Positions 1 through 8,942 of a DNA stretch of 64,000 bases are shown here, in pieces. The DNA comes from Hyphomonas sp. (GTDB taxonomy: Bacteria > Pseudomonadota > Alphaproteobacteria > Caulobacterales > Hyphomonadaceae). Location: contig NZ_CP051230.1 of NCBI RefSeq assembly GCF_017792385.1, positions 1,302,001 to 1,366,000 on the forward strand. Direction: 5' to 3'. Made by a program: the position numbers and the translations under genes. Every line of letters begins with the position of its first letter. The first letter of the stretch is position 1. The notes under the pieces are model-generated. The model saw only the letters and a list, made by a program, of their open reading frames with translations. It was not told the origin of the DNA and did not search any database.

Positions 1-1611
1 GATGGCTTCAAGGAGCTGGACAATGGCGGCCCGACCGGGTTCGACGCCGATGATCTGATGCTGAAGATCGGCGCCTACAAGAGCGATGGTCCGATGCCGC
101 AAAGCGTGGAGCTGAAATACCAGACGCGCGAAGAGACCTCCAACGAGACCTATCTGGGCCTGACTCTGGAAGATTTCCGCGCCAATCCCGACCGGCGCTA
201 TGATGCCAGCGCCGATGATGTGTTCCGGGGCGAGAATGAGCTGTTCCAGCTGACCCACAAGATCGAGGTCTCGCCGACGCTGAGCCTGACCACGATTGCC
301 TATTCGCACGAATTTGCCCGCAACTGGTACAAGTTGCAGGGCATCAATGCGGCCGGTACGGGATCGAGCGGCGATGTCGGCATTTCGTCCATCCTGGGCG
401 ATCCGGTCACCTATGCGGCCGAATATGCCCTGATCACGGGGGCGGTGAGCCTCGACAATTCCATCGTCTATCGCGCCAATCAGCGCGCCTATTCCAGCGA
501 AGGCATCCAGTCGACGCTGAACTGGCAGACCGATCTGGGCGGGCTGGATCATGATGTGACCTTCGGCGTGCGCCTGCACCAGGATGAGGAAGACCGGTTC
601 CAGAAGGAAGATGCCTATCGTCTGGCAGGCGGCGCGCTGGCGCTGACCACGGCCGGGGCCGCCGGCAGCAATGCCAACCGCGTTTCCAGCGGCGAGGCGG
701 TGGCCGTGTTCATTCAGGACCGGGTGACACTGGACAGGCTGACCGTGACGGGCGGCATGCGCTTTGAGGACTATGAGCTGACGCGGGAGGATTATTCCAC
801 CGCAGACCCAACCCGCGCCGACGGGCCGACCCGTGTGCGCACGCTGGACGACCAGGTGGTCGTGCCGGGCCTGAGTGCGCTTTACGAACTGAATGATGAT
901 CTGACCCTGCTGGCCGGCGTGCATCGCGGCTTTGCGATTGCCAGCCCCGGCGCGACTGACGCCGACGCCGAGGAAAGCGTGAACTGGGAGGCCGGTGGGC
1001 GCTTTTCCCGGAACGGGCTGGATGTGGAGGCGATTGCCTTCTTCAACGACTATTCCAATCTGCTCGGCACCTGCACGGCCTCATCCGGCGGCAATTGCAC
1101 CATCGGCGATCAGTTCGATGGTGGCGAGGTGGACGTGATGGGCCTGGAGCTGACGGCGAGCTGGGATGCGGCGAAACTGTTCGACACCTCGCTCTCCCTG
1201 CCGGTCGGCGTGGTCTACACCTGGACCGATGCGGAGTTCCAGTCGGCCTTCGAGAGCAGCTATGAGCCCTGGGGCGATGTCGAGGCGGGCGATGAGCTGC
1301 CCTATGTCTCCGACCAGCAGATCACGCTGATGGCGGGCATCGAGGCAAGCCGCTGGGGTGTGGATCTCTCGGCCAATCATGTTTCCGAAGCCCGCGCGCG
1401 GGCCGGGCAGGGCGCCATTCCGGCGGGCGAGCGGATCGATGCGCGCTGGCTGGTCGATGCGGCGGCCTGGATGGACCTCACCGACACGCTGCGCCTGCGC
1501 GTGAAGGCCGAGAACCTGTTCGACGAAACCTATGTCGCCTCGATCGACCCCGCCGGCCTGCGCCCGGGCAAGCCGCAGGAGATCCTGTTCGGGCTTGAGG
1601 TGAAGTTTTAG
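1..1611 (+). CDS. TonB-dependent receptor, FecA-like, 3' part (5' end outside window)
   Basis: The reading frame is open from base 1, so the signal peptide, TonB box and most of the plug lie to the left. The visible 536 residues are outer-membrane beta-barrel sequence with alternating aromatic strands, ending in the terminal strand GLEVKF with a C-terminal Phe, as expected for BAM-assembled porins. The opening residues (DGFKELDNGG…TGF) resemble Fe(III)-dicitrate receptors of the FecA group, so ferric-siderophore or citrate uptake powered by TonB is the likely role. The substrate is an inference. No regulator gene follows on this side; the gene is followed by an intergenic inverted repeat. Confidence 0.85.
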   Translation, partial: DGFKELDNGGPTGFDADDLMLKIGAYKSDGPMPQSVELKYQTREETSNETYLGLTLEDFRANPDRRYDASADDVFRGENELFQLTHKIEVSPTLSLTTIAYSHEFARNWYKLQGINAAGTGSSGDVGISSILGDPVTYAAEYALITGAVSLDNSIVYRANQRAYSSEGIQSTLNWQTDLGGLDHDVTFGVRLHQDEEDRFQKEDAYRLAGGALALTTAGAAGSNANRVSSGEAVAVFIQDRVTLDRLTVTGGMRFEDYELTREDYSTADPTRADGPTRVRTLDDQVVVPGLSALYELNDDLTLLAGVHRGFAIASPGATDADAEESVNWEAGGRFSRNGLDVEAIAFFNDYSNLLGTCTASSGGNCTIGDQFDGGEVDVMGLELTASWDAAKLFDTSLSLPVGVVYTWTDAEFQSAFESSYEPWGDVEAGDELPYVSDQQITLMAGIEASRWGVDLSANHVSEARARAGQGAIPAGERIDARWLVDAAAWMDLTDTLRLRVKAENLFDETYVASIDPAGLRPGKPQEILFGLEVKF

Positions 1612-1644
1612 GGGGGATAGGGGCGCGCTCCCATACCGAAGATG

Positions 1645-1726
1645 CCTGCGAAGGCAGGTATCCATCTCCCGTCATCTCCTGAAGCGCTTGGCGGTGCAGT
1701 TGGAGATGGGGCCCTGCCTTCGCAGG
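1645..1726. repeat. Intergenic imperfect inverted repeat (double hairpin)
   Basis: Two 25-base arms at 1645-1669 and 1702-1726 are reverse complements with 3 mismatches, around a 32-base loop. The outer 14 bases of each arm are themselves small hairpins (CCTGC-4-GCAGG). Such GCCTTCGCAGG-type elements look like short dispersed intergenic repeats of alphaproteobacteria, but only one copy is present here, so dispersal is an inference. In the remainder of this 373-base gene-free gap (1727-1984) I see no other gene and no convincing promoter. Confidence 0.6.
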
Positions 1727-1984
1727 GGTGAGCGGAGAGGAGGGTGCACCCAATTCGAAGCCTCATTCCAGAGATCCGGGCTTTTGCGCCAAACCTCACC
1801 TGAAGGCCTTTCATTTCGGGGGAAAATGAGCCATAAGCCGCCCCTTGTGGTGGGATATCGGGTTCTGACCCGGCTGGACGACATCCCGGCCGTGGCCTGG
1901 AGCTGCAGATACTCACCCGAAAACCCCGCCAATTCAGGCGTTTAGACGAAACCCGCCGCAAGGCGATCACATGAAAGATATTCG

Positions 1985-2254
1985 ATGTCGATTACCGCTG
2001 AGAAGAAAAAAGAGCTGATCGAAAAGTTCGCCACCAAGCCTGGCGACACCGGCTCTCCCGAAGTGCAGGTCGCGATCCTGACCGAACGGATCAACAACCT
2101 CACCGAACACTTCAAGACGAACAAGAAAGACAATCACTCCCGCCGCGGGCTCCTGGCCATGGTTGCCACCCGCCGGAAGCTGCTTGACTACACCAAGAAG
2201 AAGGATGAGGCGCGTTACAAGACCCTCATCGAGGCCCTGGGCATCCGCCGCTAG
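1985..2254 (+). CDS. rpsO: 30S ribosomal protein S15
   Basis: An 89-residue protein of exactly the usual S15 length, with the family's SITAEKK N-terminus and the conserved GDTGSPEVQ and HSRRGLL segments. S15 binds 16S rRNA at the three-way junction and nucleates the platform of the 30S subunit. It lies directly upstream of pnp, the classical bacterial rpsO-pnp order. A GC hairpin separates the two genes, so pnp may receive only read-through or have its own promoter. Confidence 0.97.
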   Translation: MSITAEKKKELIEKFATKPGDTGSPEVQVAILTERINNLTEHFKTNKKDNHSRRGLLAMVATRRKLLDYTKKKDEARYKTLIEALGIRR

Positions 2255-2265
2255 GCCGACAAAAC

Positions 2266-2299
2266 AAGCCCGCCGGGCATAGGGCCGCGGCGGGCTTTT
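2266..2299 (+). terminator. Rho-independent terminator/attenuator between rpsO and pnp
   Basis: Arms AAGCCCGCCG (2266-2275) and CGGCGGGCTT (2288-2297) pair perfectly over 10 bases and are followed by a short T-rich tail, 12 bases after the rpsO stop. Confidence 0.7.
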
Positions 2300-2323
2300 C
2301 GTATGTGAAAGAAAGACTGTTTG

Positions 2324-4459
2324 ATGTTTGACAAGAAATCCGTGTCGCTGGAATGGGCCGGCCGCACGCTGACGATCGAAACGGGCCAGGTGGCCCGCCA
2401 GGCCGATGGCGCCGTCATGGTGACCTATGGGGACACGAGCGTCCTCGCCACGGCCGTCTATGCCAAGGAAGCAAAACCGGGTCAGGACTTCTTCCCCCTG
2501 ACCGTCAACTACATGGAAAAATACTACGCGTCGGGCCGGATCCCCGGCGGCTATTTCAAGCGTGAAGGCCGCCCGACCGAGAAAGAGACGCTGACCTCGC
2601 GCCTCATCGACCGTCCGATCCGTCCGCTGTTCGTCAAGGGCTTCAAGCATGAAGTCCAGGTCGTGCTGACGGCGATCTCGTATGACCTCGAGAATGATCC
2701 GGACATTCTGGGCATGATCGGCGCCTCTGCCGCGCTCGTCCTGTCCGGTGCCCCGTTCATGGGCCCGATCGGCGCTGCCCGCGTCGGCTACAAGGATGGC
2801 GAATACCTGATCAACCCGTCCGTGATGGATCTGGAAGAGTCCGAACTGGACCTCGTCGTGGCCGGCACCGCCGACGCCGTGATGATGGTGGAATCGGAAG
2901 CCAAGGAACTGTCCGAAGAGGTGATGCTGGGCGCCGTGGTCGCTGGCCATGAGGCCATGCAGCCGGTGATCGATGCGATCATCGAGCTGGCCGAGCAGGC
3001 CGCCAAGGAACCGTTCGACTTCGCACCGGTCGACCATTCCGACGCGGTTGCCGCGATCCAGAAACTGGTCGGCGACGATCTCTCCGCCGCCTACAAGATC
3101 ACCGAGAAGCTGCAGCGCCAGGCCGCTGTCGGCGAAGCGCGTGACAAGGCGAAAGAGGCTCTGGTCGGCACCGAGGACGCCCCGGGCGAAATGACCGGCG
3201 AAACCTTCAAGGCCGCCTTCAAGGAAGCCGAAGCCGCCGTTGTCCGTGGCGACATCATCAAGACGGGCAAGCGCATCGACGGCCGGAACCTGGATCAGGT
3301 CCGCCCGATCGTGGCCGAGGCCGGCTTCCTGCCGCGCACGCATGGCTCCGCCCTGTTCACGCGCGGCGAGACGCAGGCGATCTGTGTGGCCACGCTGGGC
3401 ACGTCCGATGACGAACAATTCATCGACAGCCTGGACGGCACCCGCAAGGAACGCTTCCTGCTGCACTACAACTTCCCGCCATACTCTGTCGGCGAAACCG
3501 GCCGCATGGGCGGCGCTGGCCGCCGCGAGATCGGCCACGGCAAGCTGGCCTGGCGCGCGCTTCAGGCGGTCCTGCCGGAGCATTCGGAATTTCCGTACAC
3601 GATCCGTCTCGTGTCGGAGATCACCGAGTCCAACGGGTCGTCTTCCATGGCGACCGTGTGTGGCTGCTCCCTCGCCATGATGGATGCCGGTGTGCCCGTG
3701 AAGCGCCCGGTTTCGGGCATCGCCATGGGTCTGATCCTGGAAGGCGAGGACTTTGCTGTGCTGTCCGACATTCTCGGTGACGAGGATCATCTCGGCGACA
3801 TGGACTTCAAGGTAGCCGGAACGGAAGCTGGTGTGACCAGCCTTCAGATGGACATCAAGGTGGCCGGCATCACCAAGGACATCATGGAAAAAGCCCTTGC
3901 CCAGGCAAGCGGTGGCCGCATGCACATCCTCGGTGAAATGGCGAAAGCCTTGGATACGTCCCGCGACAGCCTGTCTGACAACGCCCCGCAGATGGAAATC
4001 ATCAAGGTGCCAACCGACAAGATCCGTGACGTGATCGGTTCCGGCGGCAAGGTCATCCGCGGTATCGTGGAAGAGTCCGGTGCCAAGGTGAACATTGATG
4101 ATGATGGCACCGTTCAGGTGTCCGCGCTCGACAAGGAGTCGATCAACAAGGCGCTGAAGATGATCAAGGAGATCGTCGCAGAGCCGGAAGTTGGCGAGAT
4201 CTATGAAGGCAAAGTTGTTGGCCTGAAGGATTTCGGCATCTTCGTGAACTTCTTCGGTCCGAAGGACGGCCTCGTGCATGTGTCGCAAATGGCGAATGAG
4301 CGCGTGAACCATCCGAAGGACATGGTGAAGGAAGGCGACACGGTCTGGGTCAAGCTGATGGGCTTTGACGATCGCGGCAAGGTGCGCCTGTCCATGAAAG
4401 TTGTCGATCAGGAGACCGGCAAGGAAATCTCCAAGGACGAAGGCGGCGAAGAGGAATAG
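2324..4459 (+). CDS. pnp: Polyribonucleotide nucleotidyltransferase (PNPase)
   Basis: 711 residues, the family's normal length. Two RNase PH cores (about 10-230 and 310-545) are followed by a KH domain (about 552-610, with the GSGGKVIRGI loop) and an S1 domain (about 620-690, with KDFGIFVNF). PNPase degrades RNA 3' to 5' phosphorolytically and is the exonuclease of the degradosome. ATG 2324 is preferred over the TTG one codon upstream; the purine-rich stretch before 2320 provides the ribosome site. It follows rpsO as in most bacteria and is closed by a strong terminator. Confidence 0.97.
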   Translation: MFDKKSVSLEWAGRTLTIETGQVARQADGAVMVTYGDTSVLATAVYAKEAKPGQDFFPLTVNYMEKYYASGRIPGGYFKREGRPTEKETLTSRLIDRPIRPLFVKGFKHEVQVVLTAISYDLENDPDILGMIGASAALVLSGAPFMGPIGAARVGYKDGEYLINPSVMDLEESELDLVVAGTADAVMMVESEAKELSEEVMLGAVVAGHEAMQPVIDAIIELAEQAAKEPFDFAPVDHSDAVAAIQKLVGDDLSAAYKITEKLQRQAAVGEARDKAKEALVGTEDAPGEMTGETFKAAFKEAEAAVVRGDIIKTGKRIDGRNLDQVRPIVAEAGFLPRTHGSALFTRGETQAICVATLGTSDDEQFIDSLDGTRKERFLLHYNFPPYSVGETGRMGGAGRREIGHGKLAWRALQAVLPEHSEFPYTIRLVSEITESNGSSSMATVCGCSLAMMDAGVPVKRPVSGIAMGLILEGEDFAVLSDILGDEDHLGDMDFKVAGTEAGVTSLQMDIKVAGITKDIMEKALAQASGGRMHILGEMAKALDTSRDSLSDNAPQMEIIKVPTDKIRDVIGSGGKVIRGIVEESGAKVNIDDDGTVQVSALDKESINKALKMIKEIVAEPEVGEIYEGKVVGLKDFGIFVNFFGPKDGLVHVSQMANERVNHPKDMVKEGDTVWVKLMGFDDRGKVRLSMKVVDQETGKEISKDEGGEEE

Positions 4460-4484
4460 CCCTCTCCCCACCCACTAATTGCAG

Positions 4485-4512
4485 AAGGCCGCCCTACCGG
4501 GCGGCCTTTTTT
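4485..4512 (+). terminator. Rho-independent terminator of pnp
   Basis: A perfect 10-base stem AAGGCCGCCC / GGGCGGCCTT with a 4-base loop, ending in a run of six T, 26 bases after the pnp stop. It also lies just beyond the end of the convergent SDR gene. Confidence 0.9.
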
Positions 4513-4520
4513 GTTGGAGA

Positions 4521-5276
4521 TTACAGGCCCTGTCCGCCGGACACTTCGATGCGCTGTGCGGTGATCCAGTGATTGTCCGGGGCCAGAAGGTTGGCGATGG
4601 CCGGGCCGATATCCTCCGGCAGGCCGACCCGGCCCAGCGCGGTCATGGCAGCAATCTGCTGGTTCAGGCCGGGCGTGTCGCGCACCACGCCGCCGCCAAA
4701 GTCTGTTTCCACCGCGCCCGGGGCGACCGTGTTCACGGAAATACCGCGCGGGCCGAGTTCCTTGGCCATGTAGCGGGTGAGCACTTCGACCGCGCCCTTG
4801 GCGGCGGCATAGGCGCCATAGCCGGGATATGTGAACCGCGTCAGCCCGGACGAGATGTTCACGATCCGCCCGCCATCCGCGATCAGGGGCAGCAGGGCCT
4901 GGGTCAGGAACAGCACGCCTTTCACATGTACGGAGAAGAGCGTGTCGAACTGTGCCTCACGGATCTCTGCCAGCGGCGCATTGATGCCTTCGCCGGCATT
5001 GTTGACGAGATGATCGAAACTGGACCGGTTCCAAGTCTCCTGCAGCGCGGCCTTCACGCTGTCTGCAAAGGCGGGGAAACGGGTCAGCTCGCTCGTGTCG
5101 AGCTGGAGCGCGCGGGCCTTCCGGCCAAGCGCCTCGATTTCAGTGATGACGGCATCTGCGGCATCGGCGCGGCTGCGATAGGTGATCAGCACATCGCCGC
5201 CCTTGCGTGCGATGCTGAGAGCGGTGTTGCGACCAAGGCCGCGGCTGCCGCCAGTGACGAGGGTGAGAGGGGGCAT
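4521..5276 (-). CDS. SDR-family NAD(P)-dependent oxidoreductase
   Basis: 251 residues, a classical short-chain dehydrogenase. The N-terminal TGGSRGLG (about 8-15) is the Rossmann dinucleotide motif, NNAG lies near residue 92, and the YAAAK pair is the catalytic Tyr/Lys, after the SS of the serine segment. ATG 5276 was chosen because AGGAG lies 8 bases upstream; a longer frame to 5387 lacks a good site. The gene is divergent from an AraC regulator 134 bases away, the usual arrangement of a regulator and its target oxidoreductase. The substrate is unknown. Confidence 0.88.
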   Translation of the reverse strand: MPPLTLVTGGSRGLGRNTALSIARKGGDVLITYRSRADAADAVITEIEALGRKARALQLDTSELTRFPAFADSVKAALQETWNRSSFDHLVNNAGEGINAPLAEIREAQFDTLFSVHVKGVLFLTQALLPLIADGGRIVNISSGLTRFTYPGYGAYAAAKGAVEVLTRYMAKELGPRGISVNTVAPGAVETDFGGGVVRDTPGLNQQIAAMTALGRVGLPEDIGPAIANLLAPDNHWITAQRIEVSGGQGL

Positions 5277-5410
5277 GTCGGTCTCCTGTAGGGGGTGATG
5301 GCCTGAAGGTGGGAGCGAAGCCCGCCGCGCGGTTGCCGGAACCTCGCCAATTCTTGCCTGATCCTCCAAATTCGGATGCGATGACACGCTGGATGGGGTA
5401 GGATACGGCC
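5277..5410. promoter_or_regulatory. Divergent promoter region between SDR and AraC genes
   Basis: 134 bases separate the two divergent starts and must hold both promoters and any AraC-type binding sites. I see no clear consensus promoter or long palindrome here; the assignment rests on gene orientation. Confidence 0.45.
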
Positions 5411-6307
5411 ATGACCGATCCCCTGATTTCTGCCGCCCGGCACTATGCGGCTGACCATGCCGATGCTGATGGCACCGCCGAAACCCCGATCCCGGGCCTT
5501 GTCATCATGACGGCAACCCGGCCGACCGCGTTGCAGCGCCTGATCCTGCAGCCTGTGGTCTGCCTTGTCCTGCAGGGCAGCAAGCGGGTGATGACGGGCC
5601 CGGATGTGTTCGACTTTTCGGCAGGTGATTCCCTGTTGATCACGACCGATGTGCCGACCCTGAGCCAGATCACGCAGGCGAGCCGGGAGAGGCCCTATCT
5701 CTCCCTGGCGCTGGATCTCAACCCGTCCGTGATCGCCGATCTGGCCGGGGACATGCCGCCGGCGCGCACTTCTTCCGGAGCGCCGGTACGAGTGGACCCG
5801 ACGGACCGGGAAGTGGCCGATGCGGCAAGGCGGCTGGTCGGCCTGCTGGACCGGCCGGACACCTTGCCAGTCCTGCAGGACCAGCTGGTGCGGGAGATGC
5901 ATTACTGGCTGATGGCCGGGCGTCATGGAGACGCGATCCGGCGGCTGGGCTGGCCGGATGGCCATGTGGAGCGGATCGGGCGGGCCGTTGCCATCCTGCG
6001 CAGGGACTATGCGCAGGCCCTGCCGGTAGCGGATCTGGCCGCGATTGCCGGAATGAGCGTGTCGTCCTTTCACCAGCATTTCCGGGCTGTCACATCCTTG
6101 TCGCCCCACCAATTCCAGAAGCAATTGCGCCTGATCGAGGCGCGCCGCCTGATGCAGGTGGATGGACGCACTGCAAGCCAGGCCGCCCATGCCGTCGGTT
6201 ATGAAAGCGTGCCGCAATTCACGCGGGAATATGGACGCCTGTTCGGCCGTCCGCCCGCGCAGGATGCCCGGGCCGTGCGGGCGCGGCCTGATGCCGTGGC
6301 GGGCTGA
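5411..6307 (+). CDS. AraC-family transcriptional regulator
   Basis: 298 residues. The N-terminal half (about 20-170) resembles the AraC_N ligand domain, with the segment LQPVVCLVLQGSKRV typical of this subgroup. The C-terminal half (about 185-285) holds the two helix-turn-helix motifs: the first around IAGMSVSSFHQHFR and the second around AAHAVGYESVPQFTREY. It probably controls the divergent SDR gene, a common pairing for this subgroup, perhaps in response to a small organic ligand; that target is inferred from position. AGGAT precedes ATG 5411. Confidence 0.9.
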   Translation: MTDPLISAARHYAADHADADGTAETPIPGLVIMTATRPTALQRLILQPVVCLVLQGSKRVMTGPDVFDFSAGDSLLITTDVPTLSQITQASRERPYLSLALDLNPSVIADLAGDMPPARTSSGAPVRVDPTDREVADAARRLVGLLDRPDTLPVLQDQLVREMHYWLMAGRHGDAIRRLGWPDGHVERIGRAVAILRRDYAQALPVADLAAIAGMSVSSFHQHFRAVTSLSPHQFQKQLRLIEARRLMQVDGRTASQAAHAVGYESVPQFTREYGRLFGRPPAQDARAVRARPDAVAG

Positions 6308-6381
6308 CTGCGTTCCGGGCACGGCCCGCCGCAATAATCCGTTGAAAGGCCAAGGGGTTTGCCGGTAGACCACGGGCCATC

Positions 6382-7068
6382 ATGGCAAAGAAAAAACCCT
6401 TCCTAGTCGCAATGTCGGGCGGTTCGGGGTCCGGCAAGTCCACGCTGGCCGAAGCCCTTCTGGACCATCTGGAGCCCGGTCAGGCCGTCCTGTTTGGCGA
6501 GGACGCCTATTACTATCCGATGAGCCATTATGGTGAGCCGGCGAACCGGGAAGAATGGGAAACCCTTGTGGCGGGCATCAATTACGATGCCCCGCGATCC
6601 AAGGAGGCCGACCGCCTGGTCAAGGATATCCGCGCGCTGAAGGCCGGCGAGACGATCCAGCAGCCGATCTATGATTATGAGCGCCATGACCGCAGCGACC
6701 GGACGCGCGAGATCAAGTCGGCGCCGATCCTGATCCTGGAAGGCATCCACGCCTTGTCCTTCCCGAAAATCCGCTCGCTGATCGATTTGTCGGTTTATGT
6801 CGACACGCCGGACGATTTACGTCTGGCCCGCCGGATCCGCCGGGACGTGACCGAGCGCGGACGCAGCCTGGAGAGCGTGCTGCAGCAATATCTGGGAACG
6901 GTGCGCGCGGCGCATTACCAGTGGACCTATCCCGCGAAATTCGAAGCCGATCTCGTGATTGCCGATGAAGGCCTGCCGGCCTATGGCAATGTACGTCCGA
7001 CCGACGAGGCGATCGAACGCATGATTGCACCGGTTCTGGCCCGCCTGCAGAATAGCGGGGCGATCTGA
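6382..7068 (+). CDS. udk: Uridine kinase
   Basis: 228 residues, a P-loop kinase of the uridine/phosphoribulokinase superfamily. The Walker A motif GGSGSGKST is at about 13-21, followed by a DAYYY-type nucleoside segment at about 47 and the LEGIHAL segment near 115 that corresponds to the Walker B region. The RRIRRDVTERGRS lid motif is typical of Udk. It would phosphorylate uridine/cytidine to the monophosphate in pyrimidine salvage. It stands alone between the AraC gene and the acid phosphatase. Confidence 0.85.
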   Translation: MAKKKPFLVAMSGGSGSGKSTLAEALLDHLEPGQAVLFGEDAYYYPMSHYGEPANREEWETLVAGINYDAPRSKEADRLVKDIRALKAGETIQQPIYDYERHDRSDRTREIKSAPILILEGIHALSFPKIRSLIDLSVYVDTPDDLRLARRIRRDVTERGRSLESVLQQYLGTVRAAHYQWTYPAKFEADLVIADEGLPAYGNVRPTDEAIERMIAPVLARLQNSGAI

Positions 7069-7127
7069 CCGGTTCTCGCCTGGCGGGCCGTCTGCTATGA
7101 CAGCGGCCAGATGCACAGGAGACGGCC

Positions 7128-8027
7128 ATGACTTCCAGACTTTCACTTCTTCTGCTGGGCCTTGTGGGGCCGGCCTGCCTGTCGGCCTGTATCATTGTGG
7201 ATGAGGCCGATGCGCCCGTCCGCGAAGTTGTGGTGGAGCGCGAGGTCATCGTGGAAACCGGCCCGGCGCAGGATGACCGGATGAACGCGACCCTGTGGGC
7301 GCAGCAGGCCGTGGAGTACAAAGCCACGACCGATGGCATCTATGCGCTGGCGGCACTGCGGCTGGAGGAGGCGCTGGCCGATCCGGACTGGACCGCGGCG
7401 CCGGACCTGCAGGGTGAGGGATACCAGGACCTGCCCCCGGCCATCATTCTGGATGCGGACGAGACCGTTCTGGACAACACGCCCTATGCGGCGGCGGATG
7501 TGCTGGAGGGAACCGGGTTTGACGAGGCCCGCTGGAATGCCTGGGCGGGCGCCGGGGTGGCCAAGGCGGTGCCGGGCGCCGTGGACTTCACCCGCGCAGC
7601 GGCGGCCAGGGGCGTGAAAGTGTTCTATGTCACCAATCGGGACGCCGTGACGGAAGACGGCACGGCGCGCAATCTGGCCGCGCTGGGCTTTCCGATGGGC
7701 GGCAATGTCGACACGTTGCTGACGAAAAGGGAACAGCCGGATTGGGGCTCTGCCAAATCTACCCGCTGGGCGGTGGTGGCCGAGGATTACCGTATCCTGT
7801 TGATGCTGGGCGACAATCTGGGGGATTTCACGGATGACTACAAAGGCAGCCCGGCCGAGCGCCAGGCTGTGTATGAGGCAAATGCCGGCAAATGGGGCCG
7901 GGAATGGATCGCCCTGCCCAATCCGGGCTATGGCAGCTGGGAAAGCGCGCCGTTCGGGCATGATTACAGCCTGACCGAGGATGAAAAGCGCGCCCTGAAG
8001 CGCGATGCGCTGCAGCCCTGGCCCTGA
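7128..8027 (+). CDS. HAD acid phosphatase, 5'-nucleotidase lipoprotein e(P4) family
   Basis: 299 residues. The N-terminus is a lipoprotein signal with lipobox LSAC (lipidated Cys21). LDADETVLDNT at about 109-119 is the HAD motif I (DxDxT) of class B/C acid phosphatases, VFYVTNRD is motif II, and LMLGDNLGDF is motif IV. Family members dephosphorylate nucleotide monophosphates and similar phosphoesters at the cell surface so nucleosides can be taken up, which would fit the uridine kinase just upstream. AGGAGA lies 8 bases before ATG 7128. Confidence 0.87.
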   Translation: MTSRLSLLLLGLVGPACLSACIIVDEADAPVREVVVEREVIVETGPAQDDRMNATLWAQQAVEYKATTDGIYALAALRLEEALADPDWTAAPDLQGEGYQDLPPAIILDADETVLDNTPYAAADVLEGTGFDEARWNAWAGAGVAKAVPGAVDFTRAAAARGVKVFYVTNRDAVTEDGTARNLAALGFPMGGNVDTLLTKREQPDWGSAKSTRWAVVAEDYRILLMLGDNLGDFTDDYKGSPAERQAVYEANAGKWGREWIALPNPGYGSWESAPFGHDYSLTEDEKRALKRDALQPWP

Positions 8028-8085
8028 TCCGGCCTGTTTTTGTAACTGTTCTGTTCAGGTCTGACGCGGTAATCTGCGCGCAGAC

Positions 8086-8922
8086 ATGATTGTGCGTGCA
8101 TTCATCCCGGCCATGCTGGCCCTGATGACGGCCCTGCCAGCGTTCGGATGCGACCTGGCTGTGACCGGCCGCAGCGACACAGTTGCCGACTATTTCGAGC
8201 AGGTAGAGCCCTGTTTCACCAAACTGCCGGCCGGCTATGCGTTTGACACGGGCATGGAGCAGGAATTCCTGAAGCTGACCAATGCGGCGCGCGCCGAGGC
8301 GGGATTGCCGCCTCTGGTGTTTCGCGCGCATCTGCGCAATACGGCGCGGTTTCACAGCCTGGACATGGCCTATAATGATTTTTTCGGTCATGTCGGCCCG
8401 GACGGGCGCGCGCCGCAGGACCGGGTGGCGGCCTTTGACCGGCGGGCGCTGGTGCAATTCTCGGCCGAGAATGTCGCCATGGTCGAGATTGTCCGGGGGC
8501 GGTGGAATCTGCAACGGGAAGCCGTGCGTCGCCTGCACGAAAATCTCATGGACAGTCCGGGCCATCGCGCCAACATACTGAGCGAAGAGGCCACACATGT
8601 GGCCATGGGCGTGGTGCGCACCGATCAGGGCGTGTGGGTGACGCAGAACTTCCTCACCCTGTCCGGCAGCCTTGCGCGCGATGTTCCGGTGCGGATGCGC
8701 GCCGGGGACCGGCTGCGTCAGATGCCCGTGCTGAATGGCTGGACGTTCCGGCGGTTCTCCGCGGAATCGGCTGACGGGAATGTGCTGTCCCTTGGCGAGG
8801 GGATCCCGGCCGGTCTCGATGGCGACATCCATATCGCCGCCGAAGGCCGCAAGCCGGGCGAGGACCCGTTGAGTTTCTACACGATCCGCCTGCCCGGCCC
8901 GGCCGTGACCGTGGAGGGATAA
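8086..8922 (+). CDS. CAP-domain (SCP/PR1-like) secreted protein
   Basis: 278 residues with a cleavable signal peptide ending near AFG (about 21). The CAP domain spans about 65-200: LTNAARAEAGLPPL, FHSLDMAYNDFFGHVGPDGRAPQDR, ENVAM and MDSPGHRANIL are its signature blocks with the paired His and Glu. A roughly 75-residue C-terminal tail has no recognisable motif. Bacterial CAP proteins are exported and their biochemical function is mostly unknown. It is convergent with the nitroreductase gene; only 20 bases separate them. Confidence 0.85.
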   Translation: MIVRAFIPAMLALMTALPAFGCDLAVTGRSDTVADYFEQVEPCFTKLPAGYAFDTGMEQEFLKLTNAARAEAGLPPLVFRAHLRNTARFHSLDMAYNDFFGHVGPDGRAPQDRVAAFDRRALVQFSAENVAMVEIVRGRWNLQREAVRRLHENLMDSPGHRANILSEEATHVAMGVVRTDQGVWVTQNFLTLSGSLARDVPVRMRAGDRLRQMPVLNGWTFRRFSAESADGNVLSLGEGIPAGLDGDIHIAAEGRKPGEDPLSFYTIRLPGPAVTVEG

Positions 8923-8942
8923 GCGGGCTTGGAGGGTGTGCG

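Noticed and set aside
1967..4471. Long minus-strand open frame opposite rpsO and pnp
   Set aside because: Both plus-strand genes are strongly supported; the reverse frame is His/Asp-rich shadow sequence without motifs.
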